Notes: generated by a model from the sequence alone, not told the origin. Counted from the stretch's first letter, positions 16,138 through 24,574 are shown. The stretch: 64,000 nt of DNA from Rhizobium sp. WSM4643 (GCF_025152745.1 NZ_CP104040.1:3472001-3536000); one strand, 5' to 3'. Made by a program: numbers and translations.

Positions 16138-17607
16138 ATGTCGATAGAACCGATCGGTTTCATCGTTCTGCTGCTTGGCCTGCTCGGCATGGTCAACGGC
16201 GCGCGTTTTGCGGTCGCGACCCTTTGCCTGTCGACGCTGCTGGGGGCCGCAGCGGCTCTCCAATTGCCCGCGCTCGGCGGCAGCAGCATCCAGCCAAGCC
16301 ATCTACTGGTACTTTTTCTCGTGGCCGCCGCCCTGTTACGCCCGGCTCAAACACAGGCCATGCTGACCAGTCTCGCCTATCCGGGTCCTGGTTTCTGGTT
16401 TGCCTGCTACATCCTGTTTTCCGTAGCATCCTCTTTCTTCTTGCCCCGCATCTTTGCGGGCGCGACCTTGGTCTACTCCTCTGCACGAGACGCCACGGGC
16501 ATGATGTCGACGGTGGCCGCTCCCTTGTCGCCGGGTTCGTCCAATCTCAGCCAGTCCGTCTATCTGCTCGGCGATCTGGCCTGCTTTGCTGCGATCTCGG
16601 GGCTTACCAGGCTCGGATATGCCCGTTTCATCGCACTGCAGTTGATCGTGGCCTCGATCGCATGTTTTGCCCTGGCGTTGGTCGATATCGGAACGTTCCT
16701 GACCGACCAGTCCTACCTGCTCGATGTCATCAGAAATGCGAATTATACGATGCATACGGCCGAGACCATCAGCGGCTTCAAACGCATCGTCGGTCCGTTT
16801 CCCGAAGCAAGCACTTATGGCGCGGTCGCATTGACCTATTTTTCCTTCACGCTCATGCTTTGGCTGGAGCGCGTCCAAAGCCGCATGGCGGGACTTGCAA
16901 CGCTTTTTATCGGCCCGACGATCGTCCTTTGCACCTCAACAACCGCCTATATCGCCGGCATCTTCGTTGTCTGCATGTTCGTGCTCTATTGCTTGAAACG
17001 ACTGATCGGCGGCCCGGCCACGACCCCGCACGTGGCACTCCTGGTGATCACGCTGTTCTTGATTCCCTGCGCCATCGTCGCGCTCAGCCTTGTCCCCGAT
17101 GCGTGGGATTCCATTGCCGGCCTGGTGAACACCACCTTGTCGGACAAGCTTCAATCGCAATCCGGCGAAGAGCGCACTGCCTGGAACACGCTGGCATTGA
17201 TCGCATTCGTCGATACTGCCACCTTCGGCGCCGGGCTCGGCACGGTTCGAGCCTCGAGTTTCATCGCTGCATTGCTCTCCAATGTCGGATTGACCGGCAC
17301 TCTTCTCTTCGCCGCCTTCCTGTACAGCCTCGTGAGAGCCTCCGGCCGGCATAGGTCAGGCAATCGGGAGATGCACGCGATCGGAAACGCGGCGGTGATG
17401 GCATCCATCGCCCAGGTCGCCTCGGCGGCGATATCGGGAAGCGGCACCGATCTCGGTTTGCTGTTCAGCACCACGGCCGGCCTGGCGGCCGGCTGCCTGG
17501 CGGCAACCAATACCTCGCCACGCCGCGCGACCCGATCGCTTGCCAACCGGACTCCACTGGGGACATCGACATCTCTGATGAGAGCGCCGATGTTTTCAAC
17601 ACGATGA
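16138..17607 (+). CDS. Wzy/ExoQ-like polysaccharide polymerase
   Basis: Polytopic inner-membrane protein of 489 aa with about ten hydrophobic segments and a larger periplasmic loop in the second half (around SDKLQSQSGEERTAWN), the arrangement of Wzy polymerases and O-antigen ligases. GPFPEASTYGA and the RTAWN stretch resemble segments often seen in rhizobial members. The 125-base gap after the export gene holds no convincing gene. Position and topology make polymerase the best call; a ligase cannot be excluded from sequence alone. It is the last large gene of the first plus-strand block. Confidence 0.82.
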   Translation: MSIEPIGFIVLLLGLLGMVNGARFAVATLCLSTLLGAAAALQLPALGGSSIQPSHLLVLFLVAAALLRPAQTQAMLTSLAYPGPGFWFACYILFSVASSFFLPRIFAGATLVYSSARDATGMMSTVAAPLSPGSSNLSQSVYLLGDLACFAAISGLTRLGYARFIALQLIVASIACFALALVDIGTFLTDQSYLLDVIRNANYTMHTAETISGFKRIVGPFPEASTYGAVALTYFSFTLMLWLERVQSRMAGLATLFIGPTIVLCTSTTAYIAGIFVVCMFVLYCLKRLIGGPATTPHVALLVITLFLIPCAIVALSLVPDAWDSIAGLVNTTLSDKLQSQSGEERTAWNTLALIAFVDTATFGAGLGTVRASSFIAALLSNVGLTGTLLFAAFLYSLVRASGRHRSGNREMHAIGNAAVMASIAQVASAAISGSGTDLGLLFSTTAGLAAGCLAATNTSPRRATRSLANRTPLGTSTSLMRAPMFSTR

Positions 17608-17795
17608 CGCCCGCTGTGGAGCTCCGCCATGGCGTAGCATGGCAATCTCATCAAGCCGTTGGCGTGCCGGCACGGGGCCGAAGCCAGCCGGCCACGCCGC
17701 ATCTTTCAAGAATCTCCTGTAGAAACAAACTGGCGAACGAACGCCGTCCTGCAAGGCCATCCGCAGAAGGCTATGCGGCGGATTCCATGTCGATA

Positions 17796-18095
17796 TTAGC
17801 CTTGCGGGCGCTCACGGGTGGTCGCGACGCTATCTGCAGCGGAATTGTTTTCCCGCAGCCTGGCACTGCGTCGCAAAAACCCCGAGAGGAACACGCCCGC
17901 CAGATAGCCGATTTCCATGAGCGAGAGAATGGCGACACCGAAGAGGATTGCCGCAATCACCGAAGACCCGTCGACGAAAGCCACACTGCCGAAGCCGATT
18001 GCGACGAGAAACGCAAAAATTGCGAAAGCCCAGGCGCGGATGGAAGCCCCGGCAGCGATCGAAATGACGGCTGCCACAAGTATGGTGATCAACAT
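17796..18095 (-). CDS. Small membrane protein, convergent end of locus copy 1
   Basis: A 99-aa protein with three hydrophobic segments (about residues 2-18, 22-42 and 50-78) and a charged C-terminal tail ending RERPQG. The start at 18095 has a very strong GGAGGGG site; an upstream in-frame ATG at 18173 is not needed. A clear paralogue is at 22580-22876, sharing VSIAAGAxIRAxAFAIFAFLV, the LMEIxYL segment and the same tail type. It faces the Wzy gene on the opposite strand. I do not recognise a family or function; duplication with the flanking regulator and exoY genes ties it to the polysaccharide locus. Confidence 0.75.
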   Translation of the reverse strand: MLITILVAAVISIAAGASIRAWAFAIFAFLVAIGFGSVAFVDGSSVIAAILFGVAILSLMEIGYLAGVFLSGFLRRSARLRENNSAADSVATTRERPQG

Positions 18096-18161
18096 GACAA
18101 TCCCCCTCCCCTCCGCATTCCACCAAACGTCCCGGCACCAATCGTCGTACCGCGAAACGAT

Positions 18162-18404
18162 ATGTCGAAACACAGCCTTATGACAGACAAGGCATTCCTC
18201 AATGAATACCTCAACAATGAAACACGCAAAAGCCGCCGTCAGCCAGATACCGATTCAGCACCATTGGACTGGATGTCGGCAATATATACTGAACAGGGCC
18301 TTCATATGACAGACCTGTCGGCTCAATTCACAACTGTTCCCTCGCCTCGCAAAGACAATGCCGATTCAATCGTATTGCGCACAATCGGAAGGGTGATGAC
18401 ATGA
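18162..18404 (+). CDS. Small ORF coupled to the GT8 gene, unknown
   Basis: An 80-codon frame beginning MSKHSLMTDKAFL and ending RTIGRVMT, whose stop overlaps the ATG of the GT8 gene (ATGA), the same coupling used elsewhere in this locus. The product would be soluble and hydrophilic. No strong ribosome site precedes any of its three possible ATGs (18162, 18180, 18306), so the start is open. I recognise no homologue. It could instead be an untranslated leader with a chance frame. Confidence 0.35.
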   Translation: MSKHSLMTDKAFLNEYLNNETRKSRRQPDTDSAPLDWMSAIYTEQGLHMTDLSAQFTTVPSPRKDNADSIVLRTIGRVMT

Positions 18405-19312
18405 ATAATCAGTGCGTCGTCTACGTCACGGATGTCGAATATTCATTTCCGACCATTCTCTCGGCGCTTCAGGCTCGCAAATTCGCAAGCCCCGTGACCG
18501 ATGTCTGCGTCCTCATGTCGGAACATCTCGACAATTTCGAAGAGTTGAAAGCCCTGCTCGCAACGAGCAGGGTCATATTGATCGATGCGACTGAGGCGCT
18601 GCAGGACTCGCTCGGCAAGCTCGACAGTTCGCATTTCCAGGGGCGCATCAGCGTCAGCACGATGGCCAAGCTGGTCCTTTGCGAGATCCTGCCTGCCCAT
18701 TATACCCAGATCATCTACCTCGATGGGGATACCCAGATCGTCAGCGATCTGGGTGCTTTCGAAAGTGCAACAGTGCCCGAAGGCAGGTTTTTCGCGGCAC
18801 GCGATTACACGGCGATCCATGACTTCCTCGACACGGGAAAGGACAGCCACTATTTCAATGCAGGGGTCCTGAAATTCCATCGCAACGGCTGGATCGGACA
18901 GGAGGCGCTTGAGCTTTTTGCTAAAAATCCCGAGGCCTGCGAGGGCAAACATGATCAGGGCGCATTGAATTATGTCTGCGGTTCATCGCTCATCCTCGTA
19001 TCGAACCGGTGGAACTTTCCCAAACAGTTCCTTCATCTGGTGACCATGTCCTCCTTGTCGATCGTCCATTATATGGCGCATCCGAAGCCATGGCACGGAA
19101 CCTTCTTTCCATGGACCGATAAAGAAAGCCAAGTGTACGTCGACTTGCGCAAAGCACATCCGATTTACAACTCTCTGTATCGCGGAATAAGCTTCGACCG
19201 TAAGATGCTGTATAAATATCGATCGATACGGGCGCGCATCGAACACGCGATTGAGAAAAACGAATTCAATCCTCGGGTTCAGAGCCTGCTGGTTGGCGAT
19301 TACGCTGTATGA
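18401..19312 (+). CDS. GT8-family glycosyltransferase
   Basis: Retaining GT-A glycosyltransferase, 303 aa, of the LgtC/glycogenin-like family. The N-terminus VVYVTDVEYSFPTILSAL is the donor-binding strand; the metal site is YLDGDTQIV (DGD) near residue 107; YFNAGVLKFHR near residue 148 is the conserved Asn-Ala-Gly acceptor segment; and KHDQGALNYVC follows. The C-terminal third is basic and may associate with the membrane. It probably uses UDP-glucose or UDP-galactose, as most family members do, but the donor is inferred. It starts a third block of the locus after the small membrane protein. Confidence 0.88.
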   Translation: MNNQCVVYVTDVEYSFPTILSALQARKFASPVTDVCVLMSEHLDNFEELKALLATSRVILIDATEALQDSLGKLDSSHFQGRISVSTMAKLVLCEILPAHYTQIIYLDGDTQIVSDLGAFESATVPEGRFFAARDYTAIHDFLDTGKDSHYFNAGVLKFHRNGWIGQEALELFAKNPEACEGKHDQGALNYVCGSSLILVSNRWNFPKQFLHLVTMSSLSIVHYMAHPKPWHGTFFPWTDKESQVYVDLRKAHPIYNSLYRGISFDRKMLYKYRSIRARIEHAIEKNEFNPRVQSLLVGDYAV

Positions 19313-19411
19313 TGATGTATTGCTGGTCCGTCCTGAATGTTCGCGAAACTGAACTCAGCGTCGCCGGTCGAGCCGTGGACTTGCAGACGGAAGCGCAAGT
19401 ATTCATCCATT

Positions 19412-19424
19412 CATTCCAGGAATG
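19412..19424. other. Short dyad before the second GT2 gene
   Basis: CATTCC-A-GGAATG is a perfect short palindrome about 20 bases before the GT2 start, extended on both sides with one mismatch. It could be an operator or a translation-affecting hairpin. Confidence 0.25.
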
Positions 19425-19444
19425 GATAATGTTCAGGACAGAAT

Positions 19445-20467
19445 ATGAGTTATAGCGCTTCCGCCGCCAGTATCTCGCATTATCTGAAAGCCCGCCTGCG
19501 CCGGTCGCTCAAGGCTCGGCAGGTTCGCTATGACCTGCTGCGCAGCGGGCTCGAGCAGGCGCGCCACGTCGTCATCTGCGTCATCCGCGACGAAGGGCAC
19601 CGGCTGGCCTTCTTCCTGCAGTATTATCGTGATCTCGGCTTCGAGCACTTCATCTGCATCGATAACGGCTCGACCGACGGCACAGCCGAGTTGCTGTCCA
19701 GCTTCGACGACGTCTCCCTTCTTTCCGCTCATGGGTCCTACAAGGCGGCGAGATTCGGAAACGACTGGATCAACGAAGTTATCAACCGGCACTGCCGGGA
19801 GAAGTGGGTCCTGTACGTTGATGCAGATGAATTTCTGGTCTATCCCCATTGCGACACTCGGCCGATCGATCAATTGACCGCCTATATCGAATCCATGGGC
19901 GGCCACTCGCTCCGCTCGGTCATGATCGACATGTATAGCCCGCATCCCGTTCTCGAGAACATCTGCGAACCCGGTCGCAACCCGCTCGAGGTCTGCAATC
20001 TCTTCGACCGATCCGGCTATATCGCGCATTTCGACAAACGCAACCGGACAATATGGATCAAGGGTGGCGTTCGCGGGCGGGTCTACTTCCACGACCGGCT
20101 GTGGGACGGCCCCGCGCTCAACAAGATACCTCTCGTCTATGTGGCGGGTGAACGTCTGTTTCTCAAATCATCACACCAGGTCTGGCCGCTCTCGCTGAAT
20201 TTGGGCGACATGCGAGGAGCGCTCGGCGTATCCGGCGCCCTTCTGCATTTCAAGTTTCTGTCGACCTTCGTGCACAAGGTTGCCGATGCGGCACACCGGT
20301 CCCAACATACGGAAGAATACACCGTATACTCCTCAGGCAAGGACATGGATGACTTCGTCCATGACGATACGGGGACCTACAGAAGCTGGAAGGACCTGTC
20401 CGATCACGGGCTCATACAGGGTGAAGGCTGGAAATACTGGAGGAATGCCTCCGAGACCGAAGTCTAA
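19445..20467 (+). CDS. GT2-type glycosyltransferase (Glyco_tranf_2_4-like)
   Basis: GT-A glycosyltransferase, 340 aa. The nucleotide-binding region VVICVIRDEGHRLAFFLQYY is at about residues 42-61, DNGSTDGTAELL at about 76-87, and the DxD metal motif in VLYVDADEFLV at about residue 121. This pattern matches the branch in which the enzyme begins with a short N-terminal helix and has no membrane anchor. The second half contains conserved aromatic/His segments (ALLHFKFLSTFVHKV). The start follows CAGGAC closely. It lies 132 bases after the GT8 gene and probably belongs to the same repeat-unit pathway. Confidence 0.85.
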   Translation: MSYSASAASISHYLKARLRRSLKARQVRYDLLRSGLEQARHVVICVIRDEGHRLAFFLQYYRDLGFEHFICIDNGSTDGTAELLSSFDDVSLLSAHGSYKAARFGNDWINEVINRHCREKWVLYVDADEFLVYPHCDTRPIDQLTAYIESMGGHSLRSVMIDMYSPHPVLENICEPGRNPLEVCNLFDRSGYIAHFDKRNRTIWIKGGVRGRVYFHDRLWDGPALNKIPLVYVAGERLFLKSSHQVWPLSLNLGDMRGALGVSGALLHFKFLSTFVHKVADAAHRSQHTEEYTVYSSGKDMDDFVHDDTGTYRSWKDLSDHGLIQGEGWKYWRNASETEV

Positions 20468-20511
20468 TGCAAGTCGTCCAAAAATGCGCAGCGGTTTTGG
20501 GACGACGCGCA
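20466..20511. repeat. Rhizobial mosaic intergenic palindrome, second unit A
   Basis: ATGCAAGTCGTCC ... AGCGGTTTTGGGACGACGCGCATG pairs GTCGTCC with GGACGAC and resembles 4661-4710. It lies right after the GT2 stop between converging genes and could act in transcription termination or mRNA stability. Confidence 0.5.
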
Positions 20512-20651
20512 TGAAGACAAGAGCCAACACGTCAACCCGAGCTTTCAACCTGCATCATCTCACTATCGACTCCCCATCAAACACAAAGCCCGCCGGCGGC
20601 GGGTTCTGTTGAGGCTTCTGCCGTTCCGTTTTATTTTATCGAGGCGCCGCC

Positions 20652-21404
20652 TCAAACGAGAGACGTCACACCCTCGGCATAAGCCTCAAGCGCCTTGCGA
20701 TTGAGAATGCGGATTTTGCCCTGTGTCCCGTCGACCACTTTGTTCTCGCGCAAACGCCGCAGGCATTGGTTGACCTTCTCACGCGACGCCGGCAGCGTTG
20801 CGGCTAGATCATTTTGGGAGATGATCAACTCATCGCCACTATTCTCCGCATCCATTCTGTACAGGGCGGAAAGACGCAGCAGCGTCCGGGCCACTCTCTG
20901 CCTTAGACTCGATCCGGCATTGGCAATGATCCGCAGTTCGAGTTCGGAAACACGCGCCAGCGCCTTTGACAGGATCTTCACCTGAAATTGCGGATCGTTC
21001 GCACACAAGTCCCGCAGTAATCGACCGTCGAAGTAATGGAGTTCGCAGTCCGAGGAGGCCCGATATTCCAGGTTGAGAGACTGCTTGCGCAGCACTTCCA
21101 ATTCGCCGATCAAGCCACCTTTAGGAATGATTTCGACGATGAACTCTCGTCCATCGGCAAGCGGGGTGCTTGCACTCACCATTCCGCGCTGCACGCGGGC
21201 GAACATGTCGATGAGGACACCGGCGCTGGCAATAAGCTCACCGCGACGAAACTTGCGAACACTCGAGCGGCAAAACGGGAACTCGTGATCCAAATCCCCC
21301 CGATCACCGTAAACAATACCTACAGTTCCGAAAGTAATCGCTTCGCCTATTCGCGCCGCGTCTCCTCTAGTTCTGTCGTCTCTGATGCTAATCACCCCAT
21401 CCAT
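20652..21404 (-). CDS. Crp/Fnr-family transcriptional regulator (copy 2)
   Basis: Paralogue of the regulator at 9821-10558, 250 aa. It has the same cyclic-nucleotide-binding-like barrel (SSVRKFRRGELIASAG, GLIGELEVLRKQ) and the same helix-turn-helix region (SQNDLAATLPASREKVNQCL is unchanged), so both proteins probably recognise the same DNA site. Differences cluster in the N-terminal 40 residues and in the barrel surface, which may change the signal sensed. GGAG precedes the ATG by eight bases. It diverges from the second exoY-like gene across an AT-rich region, exactly as in copy 1, but no glycosyltransferase genes follow it on the minus strand. Confidence 0.92.
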   Translation of the reverse strand: MDGVISIRDDRTRGDAARIGEAITFGTVGIVYGDRGDLDHEFPFCRSSVRKFRRGELIASAGVLIDMFARVQRGMVSASTPLADGREFIVEIIPKGGLIGELEVLRKQSLNLEYRASSDCELHYFDGRLLRDLCANDPQFQVKILSKALARVSELELRIIANAGSSLRQRVARTLLRLSALYRMDAENSGDELIISQNDLAATLPASREKVNQCLRRLRENKVVDGTQGKIRILNRKALEAYAEGVTSLV

Positions 21405-21855
21405 AAGTGCAACTCCACGCAGACTAATTGGCTTACTAGCTCGAGAGACATTCGTAATAATTTGAATTAGAAAGTCAAACAGTAATAAAATAAAAATATC
21501 GTGTTGAAACTATACATAATAATGACGGATCCTCACATTTATATATCATAAAATTCATATTGAATTCTGTCTTAAGCAACGCTTTGAAGCTGTAGGACGA
21601 TTTTTATACGATTTATGACAATTGCCAATCCGCAGAATATGTTAACTATCATAATAATAATGTCATTTATTAAAATAAAGATAAATAATATTTTTGCTAC
21701 ATCGCCAAAAGCGAAGGTAATATTTAATATATTCACAGGAATTTCTTCAGAGAATAAAGAATTTATTCACGATTATGACCTCGGTCACAGACATAGAACT
21801 TGCAATAAAACAAGCTTTGGCTGTGATTTCTGGGGTTTGTCTAACGGAGACGCGG
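21405..21855. promoter_or_regulatory. AT-rich divergent regulatory region 2
   Basis: About 450 bases of very AT-rich sequence between the second Crp/Fnr and exoY-like genes, parallel in position and composition to 10559-11031. Apart from the conserved 34-nt block I see no long alignment between the two regions. Frames starting near 21615 and 21775 are open but AT-skewed and not convincing as separate genes. Confidence 0.55.
21760..21793 (+). promoter_or_regulatory. 34-nt block conserved upstream of both exoY-like genes (copy 2)
   Basis: It matches 10937-10970 with four differences in 34 positions and ends 62 bases before the start chosen for the second exoY-like gene. The ATG inside it opens MTSVTD, comparable with MTLVTD in copy 1. 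Confidence 0.6.
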
Positions 21856-22512
21856 ATGGCGGGAAAAAATCAGGGCATAAACCCGATCAAACCTTGGCGG
21901 GATTTCGCCAGGGCACGACGGGAAAGGCGTCCATTCAATTCGTTACAATCCCATACGATCAGCAGAATTCTGAAGCGCGCGTTGGACCTCATCATTGCAG
22001 CAGGGCTCTTAGTCCTTTTGTCGCCGCTCCTTGTATCGGTAGCAGCCATCACAACGCTAAGTGATTGGGGGCCAATTTTCAATTCCCATCGCCGGATCGG
22101 TTATAAGGGAAAAGAGTTTGGTTGCCTCAAGTTTCGTACGATAACAGTCGATGCAACGGCCAACGCGCCTGTCACAGTCGTCGGCGATATTTTGAAACGA
22201 TCGAGCCTCGACAAGCTTCCGCAATTGATCAACGTGTTGCTGGGTCAAATGAGCCTCGTCGGGCCCCGCCCCATTACCAAAGAAGAGCTGTCACATTACG
22301 GTGAACATGCTTACGCCTACATGGCCGTCCGTCCCGGCCTGACTGGCCATTGGCAGACCAGCGGGCGCAACGACGTCAGCTACCGGAATAGGATTTCCCT
22401 CGACGTCGAGTATTTGTCCAAATGGACGCTGGCGTTGGATTTCGTGATCGTGGCAAAGACGCTCTCCGCCCTGCTTTCCCGGCACGCCTTACTGCCCAGG
22501 GTGGATTCCTGA
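21856..22512 (+). CDS. ExoY/WbaP-type phosphoglycosyltransferase paralogue with altered active site (copy 2)
   Basis: Second ExoY-like protein, 218 aa from the start at 21856, which has GGAG six bases upstream; an in-frame ATG at 21775 lies inside the conserved upstream block. The membrane segment and the C-terminal half (MSLVGPRPITKEEL, RPGLTGHWQTSGRNDVSYRN) match copy 1 closely. The catalytic middle differs: KFRTM is KFRTI, about 24 residues including the DDPR segment are missing, and the Asp-Glu dyad of SSIDELPQL reads SSLDKLPQL (Asp119-Lys120). In PglC-type enzymes both acidic residues are needed, so this copy may be inactive or changed in function. The frame is intact, so it is not an obvious pseudogene. 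Confidence 0.85.
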   Translation: MAGKNQGINPIKPWRDFARARRERRPFNSLQSHTISRILKRALDLIIAAGLLVLLSPLLVSVAAITTLSDWGPIFNSHRRIGYKGKEFGCLKFRTITVDATANAPVTVVGDILKRSSLDKLPQLINVLLGQMSLVGPRPITKEELSHYGEHAYAYMAVRPGLTGHWQTSGRNDVSYRNRISLDVEYLSKWTLALDFVIVAKTLSALLSRHALLPRVDS

Positions 22513-22550
22513 AGCGCGTCGCAATCTTTCAGCTTCGCGCCCAGCTTAGC
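22511..22550. repeat. Diverged mosaic palindrome (unit B relative)
   Basis: GAAGCGCGTCGCAATCTTTCAGCTTCGCGCCCAGCTT starts inside the exoY-like stop region and resembles the reverse complement of the element at 4726-4767. It lies between converging genes and could aid termination. Confidence 0.4.
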
Positions 22551-22579
22551 CGACCATCCGGCCGGCCTCGGTCATGTCA

Positions 22580-22876
22580 TTACCCATGAGGGCGTTTGCC
22601 TGTGACATGGGAGCGCTCAGTGATGGCGTTCTTTTTCCGGCGCTTTTGAATATGCCACAAGGAGAAGGCAAATAGGCCCACCAGATAGCATATCTCCATT
22701 AATACAAGCACTTCGAAACAAGAAACGACCGCCTCCGTCAAGGAGGTACCTTTCAGCAGGATCACGCCGCCCAAGGCCATGACAACTAGAAATGCAAATA
22801 TTGCAAAGGCCGAGGCGCGGATGGTGGCTCCGGCAGCGATGGAGACGGCAACCACGACGAGCGTGCTCTTCAGCAT
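22580..22876 (-). CDS. Small membrane protein, convergent end of locus copy 2
   Basis: A 98-aa paralogue of the protein at 17796-18095, with the same three-helix layout, the shared AFAIFAFLV segment, LMEICYLVG in the third helix, and a basic tail ending GKRPHG. The start at 22876 follows AGAGGA; an upstream in-frame start at 22936 is less likely. It faces the second exoY-like gene just as its paralogue faces the Wzy gene. Function unknown. Confidence 0.72.
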   Translation of the reverse strand: MLKSTLVVVAVSIAAGATIRASAFAIFAFLVVMALGGVILLKGTSLTEAVVSCFEVLVLMEICYLVGLFAFSLWHIQKRRKKNAITERSHVTGKRPHG

Positions 22877-23464
22877 TATTCTGATCCTCTCTTCACACCT
22901 CCTCCAAGCCACCGCCAGCCCACGACGACATGACAAAACCCAAAGTCGAAACGAAGTTCGATCAAAGTATTTTATCTATTACGGTTAAAATATTGCTAAC
23001 ATCCGCCCAGCAAGTCGTTGAACCCCATCGGATAATATTCGACTATTCATCCAGAAGGCCTGTTCTACCCATTAAACCCAAGGAATCCTTGGATATTGCA
23101 GTCAGAAAGATTTTAGGCATCGAAGGCTTATACAGCAGCCGGCAATGCAACTCCGGCCTCCTCTCGCCGAACTGAACGTTCACGTGTTTTTCCTGAAAAG
23201 ATGAATTTGGCAATAGGCTTACGCTCGAGCGTATGTGCGCTGGCAACGATCGGGCTTACGCTCGTCCGGCAAGCGCGACGGCCTCAGTGTTGCGCAACAG
23301 CCTACGCAAGACTCGGCTCCTGCGATGGACCCGGATTGTTCATCTGAGGTGATCGGGCGCGCAACAACGAAAACAGAGCCCGCCGCCATGGCGAGCTCTG
23401 CTGATGTCCTTGCCGGTTGAACACCTGCGATGGAATTGCCGGCATCGAGGCCGTATCGGCAAGC
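22877..23464. other. Intergenic region without a supported gene
   Basis: Almost 590 bases, AT-rich in the first half. A plus-strand frame of 81 codons at 22930-23175 has no ribosome site and no recognisable content. I see no RNA gene or strong hairpin. Confidence 0.5.
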
Positions 23465-24574
23465 CTATTTCGAGACAGCGCCGGCCAATTGCCGTTTTGC
23501 GACGCGTTGGAGACTGAGGTTTTCCAGCCAGGTGACTTGTTTCCTCAATTTCAACGCCGGCTTTTCGATGAATCTCCACGAGAAGGCGGCAAAGCAAGCG
23601 GCAATGATGCTGCAGACAATGCCGTTCAGCCACCAGTTATGCGCCCAAGGTCCGAGCGCTACGAACGCCTGTTGGATCGGATAGCCATAGAGGAAGACGC
23701 CGTAGGAGTAATCAGCTCCACGCAGGACGCCGAGCTTGCGGGGCGAGGTGAGGCCAAGGAAGACCGTGACATATCCCATGGCCGGAATGGCAACAAAGTC
23801 CCCAAAGGAGGTGAACCAATAGGCCCATAGGATGAACGCCACCGAGGCGAGGAAAATGCGGATATCCCAAAGAACCTTGTCCTTGTAGAGATAGAAGGTC
23901 ACCCCCACAAGAAAAGCACAAATGAGCAGATTGCCCGACGCAGTCGTCGGCATATTCGCCCAATCACTTTCATGTTTCCAATATCTTGCGATACCGAAGC
24001 TTATGATCAAGGCCGGCGTTGCGATAAGGGCAATCACCCGCCGCCTGACGACGCCGAGCAAGAAGAGGACGGCAATCACCCCATAGCACTCAAGCTCGAA
24101 GGGCACAGTCCAGAGCTGCCCGTTCACCATCGCGGCATCAGGATTATCCAGGAATACCCCGGGAAGATTGAAGTGAATGTGCCCTGTGACATTCATCAGA
24201 TATGTAAAGAACTGAGGATCGGTGAAATAGTCACGCAGGTCATACTCTGTATAGATCGCACCGAGTATAAAGGCAGCCAACAATACCTCTACCGCAAGAG
24301 CAGGGTAGATCCGGATAAATCGGTTACCGAGAAAGGAAATCAATGTCTTCGATCGTTCAAGACTGCCAGCCACCAGGAACCCGCTCAGGACAAAGAACAT
24401 GGGCAGCACAGACTTGATAACAGGGCGGAAGGATGACTCCCAGAGAAAGAGGTCATCGCCGTACGTGACGCGGGCCGTATGTATCCAAAGCACTGAAAAG
24501 GCTAACAGTAATCGCATATAATCGAATCCTGTCGGTCGCCCGTTCGCTTGATCAAGCTTTTCGCCGAGAAACAT
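23465..24574 (-). CDS. Acyltransferase family 3 membrane protein (OafA/ExoZ-like)
   Basis: Polytopic inner-membrane O-acyltransferase, 369 aa, with about ten hydrophobic segments. The N-terminal catalytic segment contains FDYMRLLLAFSVLWIHTAR, where the conserved His of the family lies, followed by FFVLSGFLVAGSL and the conserved Arg in FLGNRFIRIYPAL. Such enzymes acetylate or otherwise acylate sugars of surface polysaccharides. The start at 24574 follows AAAGGGG; an upstream in-frame ATG at 24742 adds a non-hydrophobic, poorly conserved stretch. Its place at the end of the polysaccharide locus suggests decoration of that polymer. Confidence 0.88.
   Translation of the reverse strand: MFLGEKLDQANGRPTGFDYMRLLLAFSVLWIHTARVTYGDDLFLWESSFRPVIKSVLPMFFVLSGFLVAGSLERSKTLISFLGNRFIRIYPALAVEVLLAAFILGAIYTEYDLRDYFTDPQFFTYLMNVTGHIHFNLPGVFLDNPDAAMVNGQLWTVPFELECYGVIAVLFLLGVVRRRVIALIATPALIISFGIARYWKHESDWANMPTTASGNLLICAFLVGVTFYLYKDKVLWDIRIFLASVAFILWAYWFTSFGDFVAIPAMGYVTVFLGLTSPRKLGVLRGADYSYGVFLYGYPIQQAFVALGPWAHNWWLNGIVCSIIAACFAAFSWRFIEKPALKLRKQVTWLENLSLQRVAKRQLAGAVSK

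Noticed and set aside
16021..16143. 41-codon frame with GTG start overlapping the Wzy start
   Set aside because: No ribosome site and Arg/Ser-rich content; more likely an untranslated spacer.
17604..18161. Plus-strand extension of the small frame before the GT8 gene
   Set aside because: It runs antisense through the small membrane protein; only the last 80 codons could be real.
22930..23175. 81-codon plus-strand frame after the second small membrane protein
   Set aside because: No ribosome site, no similarity to anything recognised, in AT-rich intergenic DNA.
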